A DNA stretch of 64,000 nt. Origin: Chitinophagales bacterium (lineage in GTDB: Bacteria > Bacteroidota > Bacteroidia > Chitinophagales > Chitinophagaceae). The notes under the pieces were generated by a model, which saw only the letters and a program-made list of their open reading frames with translations, was not told the origin of the DNA and searched no databases. The stretch covers positions 119,920-183,919 of the forward strand of contig JAURJU010000076.1 of assembly GCA_030832085.1 (NCBI GenBank), written 5' to 3'. The translations under genes were made by a program, and so were the position numbers. Shown here piece after piece: positions 29,618 to 38,961 of the stretch (positions are counted from its first letter, which is position 1; each line of letters opens with the position of its first letter).

Positions 29618-30823
29618 ATGATAGAAATCAAGGTTCCAACAGTAGGAGAGTCAATCAGCGAAGTCAGTCTGGCCAAGTGGTTGAAAAAAGAAGGGCAATG
29701 GGTTGAGCGGGACGAAGTGCTCGCTGAAATTGAGAGCGAAAAAGCCACTTTTGAAATCAACGCTGAACAAGCGGGTATTTTGAAAATCCATGTGCAGGAA
29801 GGGGATACCCTTGCCATTGGGGATGTAGTTTGTTCTATTGATGAAAAGGCTGAAAGGCCTGCAGGCCTTCCTGAGGAAGTGAAGGAAGAAAAACCAGCAA
29901 AACCTGCTCCTGTTGAAACAGCGTCTGCTTCAAAACATGATGTTAAGGCCAGTCCAGTAGCTGCCGCCATCATTGCCGATAAAAAGGTTGATGCCAAAGG
30001 AATTGCCCCTTCCGGCTCAGGTGGCAAGATTCTCAAGCAGGATGTGATGGATGCCATTTCACATCCAGGCAGAAAGCCCGGTGCAGAAATGTTTACACGT
30101 GGGGAGCGAAAAGAAAAAATGACGCAACTGCGCAAAACGATTTCACGCCGTTTGGTTGAAGCGAAAAATACTACAGCAATGCTCACCACATTTAATGAGG
30201 TGGACATGGGCTTTGTGATGGATGTAAGGGCAAAATACAAGGACAAGTTCAAGGAAAAACATGGCGTTGGCCTCGGGTTCATGAGCTTTTTCACCAAAGC
30301 CTGTGCCTATGCTCTGCAGGAATTTCCTGCTGTAAATGCCTATATCAGCAATGAAGAACTCATCTACCATGACTATTGTGACATTTCGATTGCGGTTTCT
30401 GCTCCCAAGGGCCTTGTGGTTCCGGTAATCCGAAATGCTGAAAGCTTGTCCATGGCTGAAATTGAGAAAAAGGTTGTGGAGCTGGCTACCAAGGCAAGGG
30501 ACAACAAGCTCACCCTGGAAGAGATGCAAGGGGGTACATTTACCATCACCAATGGTGGTGTATTTGGTTCTTTGTTGAGCACACCGATCATCAACATTCC
30601 CCAGTCCGCGATACTTGGCATGCACAAGATTGAAGAACGTGCAGTCGTTGTCAAAGGTCAAATTGTTGCAAGGCCGATGATGTACCTGGCCTTGAGCTAT
30701 GATCACCGCATCATTGATGGAAAAGAAAGTGTTGGATTCCTGGTAAAGGTCAAGGAATTGCTTGAAAATCCTGAATTGTTGCTGTTTGGAAAAGACCCTG
30801 TAAAAACACTTTTAGAGCTTTGA
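29618..30823 (+). CDS. sucB: Dihydrolipoyl succinyltransferase, 2-oxoglutarate dehydrogenase E2
   Basis: E2 core of the 2-oxoglutarate dehydrogenase complex. The 401-residue protein has one lipoyl domain ([10 protein letters not shown], lipoylated Lys at residue 42), an Ala/Pro/Lys linker, the E1/E3-binding domain (about 110-150, [19 protein letters not shown]...[15 protein letters not shown]) and the acyltransferase domain with the catalytic motif [23 protein letters not shown] marks the succinyl-specific type. It lies directly behind sucA. Confidence 0.97.
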   Translation: MIEIKVPTVGESISEVSLAKWLKKEGQWVERDEVLAEIESEKATFEINAEQAGILKIHVQEGDTLAIGDVVCSIDEKAERPAGLPEEVKEEKPAKPAPVETASASKHDVKASPVAAAIIADKKVDAKGIAPSGSGGKILKQDVMDAISHPGRKPGAEMFTRGERKEKMTQLRKTISRRLVEAKNTTAMLTTFNEVDMGFVMDVRAKYKDKFKEKHGVGLGFMSFFTKACAYALQEFPAVNAYISNEELIYHDYCDISIAVSAPKGLVVPVIRNAESLSMAEIEKKVVELATKARDNKLTLEEMQGGTFTITNGGVFGSLLSTPIINIPQSAILGMHKIEERAVVVKGQIVARPMMYLALSYDHRIIDGKESVGFLVKVKELLENPELLLFGKDPVKTLLEL

Positions 30824-30853
30824 TCTGATTTCTTGGTCCACTAAAATGTCCCG

Positions 30854-32041
30854 ATGGGTGCATATTACCATTCATACCACAGCAGTGCCTCATCAATTTT
30901 GGGATCGTTCAAGTTCAATGAATCCTTTCCTGTTTACCTGAAAAAATTTTTCAAGCAAAACAAGAAATATGGCTCACGGGACAGAAAAATCATAGCGGAC
31001 ATTTGTTATGGTTTTTTCCGGATAGGAAACACAGCTGTTTCGCACAGCCTGTCCGATCAAATGGTCATGGGATATTATCTTACCCATGACGTTGATGGTG
31101 GGTATCTTGCATACCTTAGCCCTGCACTGGTCGATACCATTGGTGAAACACTTGAGAAAAAGATTGGCATTATCGGTGAAATGTACAAGGGCTTTAATAT
31201 TCATGAACTTTTTCCTTGTCATGACCAAATTTCCGGTGCTGTTGATCGGTTGGCATTTGCAGTACATCATCTTAAAAAGCCATCATTTTTTCTTCGGCTC
31301 AGGCCCATGAAACGCAACAAGGTACTGGGTGCCTTGAGGGAAAATGCGATACCTGCAACACTTGTTGGTGAGCTTGCAGTGCGCATCGATGCTAGCGTTG
31401 ACATTGAAAAACTGATTGATCTAGATGTTGATGCTGTTGTTCAAGACCTCAGTTCGCAAAAAACCATTGGTCTGTTGTCTGGCTTGACCAAACAACCCGC
31501 AACCATTTGGGATGCATGTGCAGGCAGTGGCGGAAAATCCATCATGTTGGCAGATCACTACAAGCATGTGGAATTTTATGTATCTGACATCCGGGAAGAC
31601 ATACTCAAGGAATTGGAGAGGCGTTTCAGCCTTGCTGGCATCGTTCCCAAGAAGTTATTTTGTACGGATCTCCAGCATCCCTTGTCTATTCAGGTTGCCA
31701 AATCAAATCTTCCGGAAGGTGGTGTTGATCTTCTGGTTGCTGATGTTCCCTGCAGTGGTTCAGGAACATGGGGCAGGACACCTGAACTGCTTCGTTCATT
31801 TGATGAACCCATGATCGAGGAGTACCAGTTTATGCAAAAAAGTATCGTATCCCGCTTGCCTGGCTTATTGAAAAAAGGGGGTCACTTCCTGTATATTACC
31901 TGTTCAGTTTTTCAAAAGGAAAATGAGGCTGTTGTTGATTATTTGGAGAAAGCATGTGGTTTGAACCTGATCAAAAAGGAAATGATTTCAGGAATCAATG
32001 AGGGTGGAGATCATTTATTTGCGGCCCTGTTTACTTCATGA
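30854..32041 (+). CDS. RsmB/NOP-family RNA (cytosine-5) methyltransferase
   Basis: A 395-residue SAM-dependent 5-methylcytosine RNA methyltransferase. The N-terminal half is a NusB-like helical region, and the catalytic half shows DACAGSGGKSIMLA (SAM motif I), VADVPCSGSGTWGRTPE (motif IV with the release Cys) and YITCSVFQKENE (motif VI with the catalytic Cys). The target is probably 16S rRNA C967 as for RsmB, but this is not certain. Its 3' end overlaps the convergent T9SS protease gene by 11 bases. Confidence 0.9.
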   Translation: MGAYYHSYHSSASSILGSFKFNESFPVYLKKFFKQNKKYGSRDRKIIADICYGFFRIGNTAVSHSLSDQMVMGYYLTHDVDGGYLAYLSPALVDTIGETLEKKIGIIGEMYKGFNIHELFPCHDQISGAVDRLAFAVHHLKKPSFFLRLRPMKRNKVLGALRENAIPATLVGELAVRIDASVDIEKLIDLDVDAVVQDLSSQKTIGLLSGLTKQPATIWDACAGSGGKSIMLADHYKHVEFYVSDIREDILKELERRFSLAGIVPKKLFCTDLQHPLSIQVAKSNLPEGGVDLLVADVPCSGSGTWGRTPELLRSFDEPMIEEYQFMQKSIVSRLPGLLKKGGHFLYITCSVFQKENEAVVDYLEKACGLNLIKKEMISGINEGGDHLFAALFTS

Positions 32042-33704
32042 TTCTGATGCTTCCCACGCCAATTTCATCTTGGTAGTACAGCAAGTATTGTCCTGAGCTC
32101 AGTGTACCCAAACCATTTAAAGGGAAAAAATAATATTCATTTTCCTTTACATCAAATACTTGAGTTCTGATCAATTTTCCTTCGATAGAAAGCAATTGAA
32201 CAGATAGTTTGCCATTGAAACTTCCATTGTAGACAATGGTAAGTTTGTCCACAACCGGGTTGGGATAAATCTTTAAGCGATCTGTTTTCAATATGGCCTT
32301 TGCTTTTCTGATGGTCCTTTCCCTTTCCAGCATTTCAAATGCAATCCGCATGTTGGGAATCCCATATCCGGTGCGGTTGTCAGGGCTGCCGAATCGGTCA
32401 CTGCTTCTTCTGATGGTTTGAATGATTTCCGTATTGGAGAACTCCGGGAATGCCTGCCATAAGCATGCAACAAGCCCTGCAATATTGGGGTTTGAAAATG
32501 ATGTGCCGTTGCCCTGGGCAACATTTCCGTTGGTGCTGATTAAAAAAGTATTCCATCCAACAGAGGCAATGTCTGGCTTTATCCTGTTGTCTGCTGTCGG
32601 ACCAAAACTCGAAAAATTTGCAATTTGCTTGAGGCTGTTCACTGCTCCTACAGAGAGAATATCTACACCATCAGCTGGTGCAATGATGTATTTCCATGCG
32701 CTGTTTCCTGAATTTCCGGCACTGTTCATGACAATCATTCCTTTGTTGGTGGCCATTGTTGCTCCCCTTGTGATCATTGTTTTTTTGCCGTTCATGTCTG
32801 CATAGGTATAATTGAAGCTGGCATCATCAAATGTACTGTAGCCCAATGATGAGCTGATGAGCTGAATGCCAATGCTGTCTGCTTGTTCTGCGGCGGCAAT
32901 CCAATTTTGTTCTTCCACAGGATATTCAGAAGCAACATCTTCTGTTCTAAACAGGTAATAAGAAGCAGCAGGTGCTGTTCCAACATATGTTCCAGGTATG
33001 TTCGCAGCAAGGATTGAAAGGCAATGCATCCCATGTGCATCGTCTTCGTTGACTGATGCATTGTTTTCAACAAAGTCCCAGGTCATTTTCAGGCGTCCGT
33101 TGATCCTGAGGCTGTCAAACGCTGACAGTTGCTGATACCTGTAAAAGCCAGCATCCATTAAGGCAATTTTAATGCCATTGCCCTGAAAGCCTTTGTCATG
33201 AAGGAATTCTCCTTCATGGATGTTGACCTGTTTGATGCTGTTGCCATAGTTGATGGCATTGGCGGTAGATCCATTGATTGACACTATACTATTGGCTGCT
33301 GTAATGCTTTCAATGAACTTTTCCGCTGTGGTTGTGCTTGGTCGATTGGCAATAGGGGAGCTTTTCTTTACAAACGGAAATTTTGAAATTTTATTCAAGG
33401 CTGCCATGTCAGAAGTTTTGATCAAGACCTGGTTCAGCCATTTTGAGGTATTCAAGATTTCCACTTTTCCAGCTTTTAAAATACTGTCAAGGTAGACCCT
33501 TGAGACAGGGAGATCTGTGCTATCAATGGGAATGTTGAATTGTTTTCTGCGTGCTATACATTCAGCTGAGAGAAAGGCTTGTGGATTGGACAGCGAATAG
33601 ACACCCCCTTTTTTGTCATTGAGTTCAATGATATGCCTAGTAAATTGTGCACTGCAAAAGGAAATCACTCCCAAAAGGCATGTCGTAAGACAGATTGCTT
33701 TCAT
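32031..33704 (-). CDS. Secreted S8 (subtilisin-like) peptidase with T9SS sorting domain
   Basis: A 557-residue exported protease. A signal peptide (about 1-19, LTTCLLGVISFCSA) and an N-terminal prodomain-like region lead to the S8 catalytic domain: Asp in KIALMDAGF, His in DDAHGMHCLSI, the oxyanion Asn in MNSAGNSGNS and the nucleophile Ser in GNGTSFSNPNIAGL. The last 80 residues (LKIYPNPVVDKLTI...LSSGQYLLYY) form a type A C-terminal domain for type IX secretion. The organism therefore has a T9SS, and this enzyme is exported to the surface or medium. It is followed upstream by a lipoprotein gene six bases away. Confidence 0.93.
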   Translation of the reverse strand: MKAICLTTCLLGVISFCSAQFTRHIIELNDKKGGVYSLSNPQAFLSAECIARRKQFNIPIDSTDLPVSRVYLDSILKAGKVEILNTSKWLNQVLIKTSDMAALNKISKFPFVKKSSPIANRPSTTTAEKFIESITAANSIVSINGSTANAINYGNSIKQVNIHEGEFLHDKGFQGNGIKIALMDAGFYRYQQLSAFDSLRINGRLKMTWDFVENNASVNEDDAHGMHCLSILAANIPGTYVGTAPAASYYLFRTEDVASEYPVEEQNWIAAAEQADSIGIQLISSSLGYSTFDDASFNYTYADMNGKKTMITRGATMATNKGMIVMNSAGNSGNSAWKYIIAPADGVDILSVGAVNSLKQIANFSSFGPTADNRIKPDIASVGWNTFLISTNGNVAQGNGTSFSNPNIAGLVACLWQAFPEFSNTEIIQTIRRSSDRFGSPDNRTGYGIPNMRIAFEMLERERTIRKAKAILKTDRLKIYPNPVVDKLTIVYNGSFNGKLSVQLLSIEGKLIRTQVFDVKENEYYFFPLNGLGTLSSGQYLLYYQDEIGVGSIRIMK

Positions 33705-33710
33705 CAGATA

Positions 33711-34460
33711 TCAGAAATTATGGTCTATGATGGTAAGCCGGATGCCATAACTGTTCGATTCATAGTACCCAACCGTTGAACTTGCATTCGGGGGTTGCCA
33801 AGATTCGTGAAGAAAATCCTTGAAAATCAGCCCTATGTTTTTTGAATACACTTCCTTGGAGTGATTGATCTCAAAGTAAAAATTCTTGTTGGATGGCTTC
33901 CCAGATGTGTCCGCCCTTTGGTTCACTGTTATGGTTTCATTGTAGACGACGCTATTTAGGGTAAATGGACGACGGATATTTTCATAGGTGTATTTCCAGC
34001 CTGCCAGGTATTGAATTTCCGGTATGCCACCGGTGTTGACAAAGGCATTGCCTTGCCAGCTAAAGCCATTGCTGACGGGCTCCATCAGTTGTAAATAACG
34101 TTGGTTGTCTTGCACTACTTCAAGCCGTTTGCTGTCGCATGTGACCAAATATGACATCAGACCTTTCCATTTTGTGGTATCCGAATTGCTTCGGATGGAT
34201 CTTTTTACTTTATAGGAGGGTCGTCCAAGGTTGTCTGTGATGACGGCATCAATATTGTCTTGTACCAGGTAAGCGTGTATTTCCTTTTTCGTTCCCAGTG
34301 ACAAGTAAACGGTTGAATCAAGGCGATATTTGACGTATTTCCCAATCCCAAGCGGATAGTAATCTTTAATTTTTTCGGGTTCGAGCGCTGCTGATTCCTT
34401 CTCACAGGAAATGACCGCCAAGATCATTGAAAGGCAGCATATATGGTTGCCGCTCAGCAT
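33711..34460 (-). CDS. Uncharacterised lipoprotein
   Basis: A 249-residue protein with a lipoprotein signal peptide (ICCLSMILAVISCEKES, lipidated Cys at residue 19). The rest is beta-rich: YYPLGIGKYVKYRLDSTVY, RRPFTLNSVVYNETITVNQ and a C-terminal GYYESNSYGIRLTIIDHNF. The opening YPLGIGKYVKYRLDST resembles secreted Bacteroidota proteins of unknown role. It begins at an ATG sharing one base with the mnmA stop (TAATG) and ends six bases before the T9SS protease start, so mnmA, this gene and the protease may be one transcript. Confidence 0.75.
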   Translation of the reverse strand: MLSGNHICCLSMILAVISCEKESAALEPEKIKDYYPLGIGKYVKYRLDSTVYLSLGTKKEIHAYLVQDNIDAVITDNLGRPSYKVKRSIRSNSDTTKWKGLMSYLVTCDSKRLEVVQDNQRYLQLMEPVSNGFSWQGNAFVNTGGIPEIQYLAGWKYTYENIRRPFTLNSVVYNETITVNQRADTSGKPSNKNFYFEINHSKEVYSKNIGLIFKDFLHESWQPPNASSTVGYYESNSYGIRLTIIDHNF

Positions 34461-35557
34461 TATGGCTCAGCGCTTTGAATGATACCACCGCCAATAACAT
34501 CATCACCTTCATAAAAAACTGCAGATTGACCTGGTGCAATGCCTTTGGCGTTTTCATAGAATGATACGCGGACTCCTGAGCCATTGTTGTACAATGTTCC
34601 TGCACTTCCCATGTCTTTGTACCGTATCCTAATGGTTGCATCCATTCCATCCTCGATACCAGCGTACTTGATGTAATTCACCTTGGCAACGCTCATGTCT
34701 TTTTTCATGAGGTCTTCTTCATCCCCGAGTACAACTGTATTGGTGTTGGGATCAATTGCTGTAACAAACACTGGCTTTCCAAAGGTGATGTCAAGCCCTT
34801 TTCTTTGGCCGATGGTATAAAAAGGGTACCCCTTGTGCTGTCCCAGTATTTTTCCATATTTATCTACAAATGAACCACCCATGACTCGCTCTTCAAGTCC
34901 TTCCACATTGCGTTTCAGAAAACCCCTGTAGTCGTTGTCTGGCACGAAGCAGATTTCATAACTTTCACTTTTTTTGGCCAGCTCCGGATATCCAAAATCG
35001 TGGGCCATTTGCCTGATGGCCGTTTTCCGGTATCCACCCAAAGGTAAAATCGTCCTGCTCAACAGGTCTTGTTGCAAGCCCCAAAGCACATAACTCTGGT
35101 CCTTTGTCTCATCAATTCCTTTGCTGATCAAGAACCTTTCGTTTTCTTCCCTGACCTTGGCATAATGACCCGTTGCAATGAATTCACAGTCCATGGCATT
35201 TGCCCTTTTTAGCAATGCACGCCATTTGATATGGGTATTGCACATGACACATGGATTGGGAGTTCTTCCTGCCAGGTATTCATCCACAAAATTCTCTACA
35301 ACAAATCCACCAAATTCATCCCTTATGTCCAAAATATAGTGCGGAAATCCGTGGTGTACGGCAGCGGCACGGGCATCATTGAACGCGTCAATGTTACAAC
35401 ATCCGGTTTCTTTTTTGCTTCCCCCAGAACTGGTATAGTCCCAAGTCTTCATGGTAATCCCTATCACTTCATAGCCTTGCTCGTGCAGCATCAGTGCCAC
35501 AACGGTGCTGTCAATTCCACCACTCATTGCCACAAGAACTTTTCCGTGCCTGCTCAT
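34460..35557 (-). CDS. mnmA: tRNA-uridine 2-sulfurtransferase
   Basis: Makes 2-thiouridine at position 34 of Lys, Glu and Gln tRNAs. The 365-residue protein has the PP-loop AMSGGIDSTVVALML, the catalytic Cys in NPCVMCNTHIKW and the second Cys in YEICFVPDNDYRGFL, plus the C-terminal beta-barrel with VRIRYKD-like sequence (ATIRIRYKDMG). A TAACTTTG element (complement of 35568-35575) lies 10 bases upstream of the ATG. The pairing with a secreted lipoprotein and protease downstream seems incidental. Confidence 0.96.
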   Translation of the reverse strand: MSRHGKVLVAMSGGIDSTVVALMLHEQGYEVIGITMKTWDYTSSGGSKKETGCCNIDAFNDARAAAVHHGFPHYILDIRDEFGGFVVENFVDEYLAGRTPNPCVMCNTHIKWRALLKRANAMDCEFIATGHYAKVREENERFLISKGIDETKDQSYVLWGLQQDLLSRTILPLGGYRKTAIRQMAHDFGYPELAKKSESYEICFVPDNDYRGFLKRNVEGLEERVMGGSFVDKYGKILGQHKGYPFYTIGQRKGLDITFGKPVFVTAIDPNTNTVVLGDEEDLMKKDMSVAKVNYIKYAGIEDGMDATIRIRYKDMGSAGTLYNNGSGVRVSFYENAKGIAPGQSAVFYEGDDVIGGGIIQSAEP

Positions 35558-35632
35558 CTTTTTTTTGCAAAGTTAACGTAAAATGGGGTCGCTTATGCCT
35601 GCAGGCAAAAGCGCCTGGGATGACTTGACCGG

Positions 35633-36289
35633 TTAAACTGAAACCACACCATGCCTGATGGAATACATCGCCAGCCCAACCCTGCTTTTTACATCAAGTC
35701 TTGTAAACAGGTTGTCTCTCATTCCGTCAATTGCCCTTGGATTCAAGTTCAATTTTACAGCAATTTCCTTATACGTCAGTTCGGAACAAGCATATTTTAG
35801 AAAATCTATTTCTATTTCGCTGAGCATTACCTTATCCAAGAGTTGATATTCTTGATTGTCCCTGAATAATCCTGCAAGTTTGCTGCTTGTTTGGGCAGAA
35901 TAATAGTACCCAAAGTCATGAACGGATTGAATTGCAAAAAGCAATTCTGATGGGTGGATGTCTTTTTTCATGAATCCCTTGACCCCAGCCTTTAAAAGCC
36001 TAATCAGTACTAATTCTGAGTCATACATGGTCAACATTAAAATTTTCATGTTGGGATGATGTTGCTGAAGGTAATAAGCAGTTTCATGTCCATTCATTTC
36101 TGGCATATTGAGATCAAGAATTACCACATCCGGGTAATTCCCGTTGTCTATTTTGTTGATGAGTTCCTTTCCATTGGACGCTTCGAAAATGACTTTGCAT
36201 TTTCCAGAGTTGTTGATGAGTGACGAAAGTGCGTTCCTTAACAGCACATGGTCGTCGACCATGGCTACCTTGATGAGTTCATTTTGCAT
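35633..36289 (-). CDS. NarL/FixJ-type response regulator
   Basis: A 218-residue response regulator: a receiver domain with acidic pocket VDDH and phospho-acceptor D59 in VVILDLNMPEMNG, then a LuxR-type helix-turn-helix (about 150-215: LSEIEIDFLKYACSELTYKEIAVKLNLNPRAIDGMRDNLFTRLDVKSR). The recognition helix ends in DGMRDNLF instead of the common ETHRARIL, so its site preference probably differs. Its start overlaps the stop of the adjoining kinase by 11 bases; the pair is a two-component system. Confidence 0.92.
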   Translation of the reverse strand: MQNELIKVAMVDDHVLLRNALSSLINNSGKCKVIFEASNGKELINKIDNGNYPDVVILDLNMPEMNGHETAYYLQQHHPNMKILMLTMYDSELVLIRLLKAGVKGFMKKDIHPSELLFAIQSVHDFGYYYSAQTSSKLAGLFRDNQEYQLLDKVMLSEIEIDFLKYACSELTYKEIAVKLNLNPRAIDGMRDNLFTRLDVKSRVGLAMYSIRHGVVSV

Positions 36290-37091
36290 AAATCGTATTT
36301 TTTAATGGGACTTTGATGTGAATTGTCGTGCCTATGTTGGGGGATGAAAATATTTTTGTTTCAGCGCCTATTATTTCTGCCCTTTGGTAGATATTTTTAA
36401 TGCCAGCCATTTTTCTCAACTCTTTTTTGTTTTTTATTTCTTCAACGTTGAATCCTTTTCCGTTGTCGGTTATTTTCATGTTGAGAAAGTCATCTTCGTA
36501 TACCAGATCAATTGTAATTGAATTTGCTTTGGCGTGTTTAATGATGTTGTTGCATGTCTCTTGAAAAATCCTGAGGATGATCAATTCGATTTCTGAATCC
36601 AGAAATACAATGTTTCCCCTTACTTCAAATATTACGTCAAAAATTCTAGACCTTCTGATCACCTCAACTTCAGCTTCAAGTACACTTATCAGGCCATGAG
36701 AAAACAATTGGCTTGAGTCATGTGATTTTGAGATATCATTCAGGTCAATCAATGATTTCGTTATCAGGTCTACCGAGGAAGACAGGAGATGATTGTTGTT
36801 TTGGGTAATTTCAATAAAATTGTTGATTTGCAATTTTGACAATGTCAATCCAAGAGAAATATTGTCGTGTATTTCCCGGGATATTTTGTTTGAAATGTCT
36901 TCTTGTACTTCAAGTCGGGTCTTTAGAATTTCTTTTTCATATTTGGAGGTTAAAAAACATATTTTTTGATTTAATGATTCCTGTTTTTTTCTGTACACAA
37001 TGACCAAGGCAATAATCAAGGTAATCGTTGCGACAACAGTGATCAATGCTGAAACCATAACATTCACCATTTCATGGTTTTCTAGTAACAT
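36279..37091 (-). CDS. Membrane sensor histidine kinase, HisKA_3 type
   Basis: A 270-residue kinase with one N-terminal membrane helix (about 12-34), a short coiled coil, a HisKA_3 dimerisation helix with phospho-acceptor H75 in SREIHDNISLGL, and a HATPase domain with FQETCNNIIKHAKA (N box), ITDNGKGFN (G1) and IGTTIHIKVPL. There is no obvious extracytoplasmic sensor domain, so it may sense through the membrane or with a partner. The start could be the ATG at 37091 or that at 37070. It is coupled with the downstream regulator gene. Confidence 0.9.
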   Translation of the reverse strand: MLLENHEMVNVMVSALITVVATITLIIALVIVYRKKQESLNQKICFLTSKYEKEILKTRLEVQEDISNKISREIHDNISLGLTLSKLQINNFIEITQNNNHLLSSSVDLITKSLIDLNDISKSHDSSQLFSHGLISVLEAEVEVIRRSRIFDVIFEVRGNIVFLDSEIELIILRIFQETCNNIIKHAKANSITIDLVYEDDFLNMKITDNGKGFNVEEIKNKKELRKMAGIKNIYQRAEIIGAETKIFSSPNIGTTIHIKVPLKNTIYAK

Positions 37092-37356
37092 CTGTGGAAT
37101 GGGCTAAAATTGAAAAATGGATAACAACATTTTCATCAAAATTATTTTTAGGCATCAATCTTATTATGGAAATCACTAATATTATCAGAGCGATTACTCT
37201 TTCAGTAAGGAGAATATAGTCAATATTCTTCAATTCACTCCCTTTGCCTGAGTTCAATTGCATGTTCACTGCCATTTTCACAGTTGACACAAAGACCAAT
37301 ATCGTATTTTTTAACAACTGCATATTCATGTCAAGCATTGAGTTGGGTTTGTGCAT
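37072..37356 (-). CDS. Possible small membrane protein upstream of the kinase
   Basis: An open frame of 94 codons starting MHKPNSMLDMNMQLLKNT with two hydrophobic stretches (NTILVFVSTVKMAV and ERVIALIILVISIIRLM). It overlaps the kinase start by 20 bases in a different frame and would be the first gene of the two-component operon, possibly a partner sensor. I recognise no family, codon use is not decisive, and the whole stretch is AT-rich, so a chance frame is about as likely. Confidence 0.3.
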   Translation of the reverse strand: MHKPNSMLDMNMQLLKNTILVFVSTVKMAVNMQLNSGKGSELKNIDYILLTERVIALIILVISIIRLMPKNNFDENVVIHFSILAHSTDVTRKP

Positions 37357-37622
37357 GGCTGGTTGAATGCATGATTTTCAAATTTAGAAAGGCAATCAAA
37401 ACACAAAATGGGAAAAAACACATTAAAAACGGGAAAAACACCATTGCCTCATTGTAGCATCCCTGATCGGTATTGTTGTCCCTCCTGGCATTTGCTTTTC
37501 TCTTAAGAGGGTAAAGATCAGTTGCGACGGCATATACAGCCGCCATAGCGCATCAACCAATGGCAAAATCACCCTAAATTGTCTTTTATTCAACCAAATA
37601 ACATCGTATTTGTTATGCTCTT
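37357..37622. other. Gap between kinase operon and photolyase gene
   Basis: With the uncertain small frame just below it, this forms a stretch of about 530 bases without a secure gene. It must hold the divergent promoters for the two-component unit and the photolyase. A 71-codon frame on the minus strand (37331-37546) has no family likeness. No clear promoter, terminator or RNA structure was recognised. Confidence 0.5.
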
Positions 37623-38939
37623 ATGTCCATTAAACCAAAGGTTAATATTTTCTGGTTTCGCCGGGATTTGCGCTTGTTTGACAATGTCGGTTTCTGTCAG
37701 GCACTGAAAAGCGGTATACCTGTTTTGCCAGTTTTTATTTTCGACCAAAATATCCTGGATAAGCTCGATAAACCCAATGACCTGCGGGTTCAGTTTATTC
37801 ACAGTGCATTGCAATCCCTGCAAACTGAACTCATTTCTCAAGGTTCAGGCATAAAAATATTTTATTCGACTCCTGAAATCGCTTTCAGGTCACTCATTGC
37901 TGAATATGAAATTTCGACTGTTTTAACCAATCATGACTATGAACCATATGCCTTGAAGCGGGATGCTGCAATCCGTGATTTATTGCATTCAAACGGTATT
38001 GGATTTCAAACCCATAAGGATCAGGTCATTTTTGAGCATTTGGAGGTTAGAAAGGACGATGGATCACCATATACGGTTTTTACTCCTTACTCCAGAAAGT
38101 GGAAGGCCCTCTTGCATTCCAATCCCATTGTTCATTTTCCATCTGAAAAATTGCTATCTCACCTTTACAAGCACGAAGCCAGCACATTGCCTTCATTGCC
38201 TTCTATGGGTTTCAAAGAGCAAAGTTGGCTGTTCCCCCAAACCTTGGTCTCCGATGAACTGGTAAAAGGGTACACTGAGTCCCGCAATTTTCCTGCAATC
38301 AATGGTACTTCACGCCTTGGGGTTCATCTTCGTTTCGGTACATTGAGTATCAGGAGATTGGTGGAATATGCCCAAGGAATGAATGAAACCTTTCTGAATG
38401 AATTGATTTGGCGGGATTTTTACCACATGATTTTATCAAATTTCCCCCATGTTGGATTGGGAATGTCCTTTAAAAGTGTTTACGACAACATCCAGTGGCG
38501 TGACAGTGAAGCTGATTTTGAGAAATGGTGTAAAGGGGAGACAGGATATCCCATCGTTGACGCAGGCATGAGGGAATTGACGGCAACAGGTTTCATGCAC
38601 AACCGGGTTCGGATGATCACCGCAAGCTTTCTGTCCAAACACCTGCTCATTGATTGGCGTTGGGGTGAGGCCTGGTTTGCCTCCAAATTGTTGGACTACG
38701 ACATGGCTGCCAACAATGGTGGATGGCAATGGGCTTCGGGTTCAGGATGTGATGCAGCCCCTTATTTCAGGATTTTCAATCCTGCCTTGCAAACAGAGAA
38801 GTTCGATAAACAAGGCAAATACATCAAAAAATGGGTTCCTGAATTTGATACCCTCCAATACGTTCAACCCATGATAGTGCATGAATTGGCAAGAAAAAGA
38901 TGTCTTGAAACCTACGCCAGGTACTTGGGTAAGGATTAA
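37623..38939 (+). CDS. Cryptochrome/deoxyribodipyrimidine photolyase family protein
   Basis: A 438-residue flavoprotein that repairs UV pyrimidine dimers with blue light, or a related cryptochrome. The N-terminal alpha/beta domain starts NIFWFRRDLRLFDN, and the FAD domain contains TSRLGVHLRFGTLSIR, WRDFYHMIL, ETGYPIVDAGMRELTATGFMHNRVRMI and DYDMAANNGGWQWASGSGCDAAPYFRIFNP, including the Trp tetrad region. The pattern fits class I CPD photolyase. A separate gene (LptG-like) follows after 22 bp, possibly with its own promoter. Confidence 0.93.
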   Translation: MSIKPKVNIFWFRRDLRLFDNVGFCQALKSGIPVLPVFIFDQNILDKLDKPNDLRVQFIHSALQSLQTELISQGSGIKIFYSTPEIAFRSLIAEYEISTVLTNHDYEPYALKRDAAIRDLLHSNGIGFQTHKDQVIFEHLEVRKDDGSPYTVFTPYSRKWKALLHSNPIVHFPSEKLLSHLYKHEASTLPSLPSMGFKEQSWLFPQTLVSDELVKGYTESRNFPAINGTSRLGVHLRFGTLSIRRLVEYAQGMNETFLNELIWRDFYHMILSNFPHVGLGMSFKSVYDNIQWRDSEADFEKWCKGETGYPIVDAGMRELTATGFMHNRVRMITASFLSKHLLIDWRWGEAWFASKLLDYDMAANNGGWQWASGSGCDAAPYFRIFNPALQTEKFDKQGKYIKKWVPEFDTLQYVQPMIVHELARKRCLETYARYLGKD

Positions 38940-38961
38940 ATGATACTTTTGCAGGGATGTT

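Noticed and set aside
37331..37546. A 71-codon minus-strand frame with a hydrophobic segment upstream of the membrane kinase
   Set aside because: It overlaps another weak frame, has no recognisable motif, and the sequence is AT-rich enough to give such hydrophobic frames by chance.
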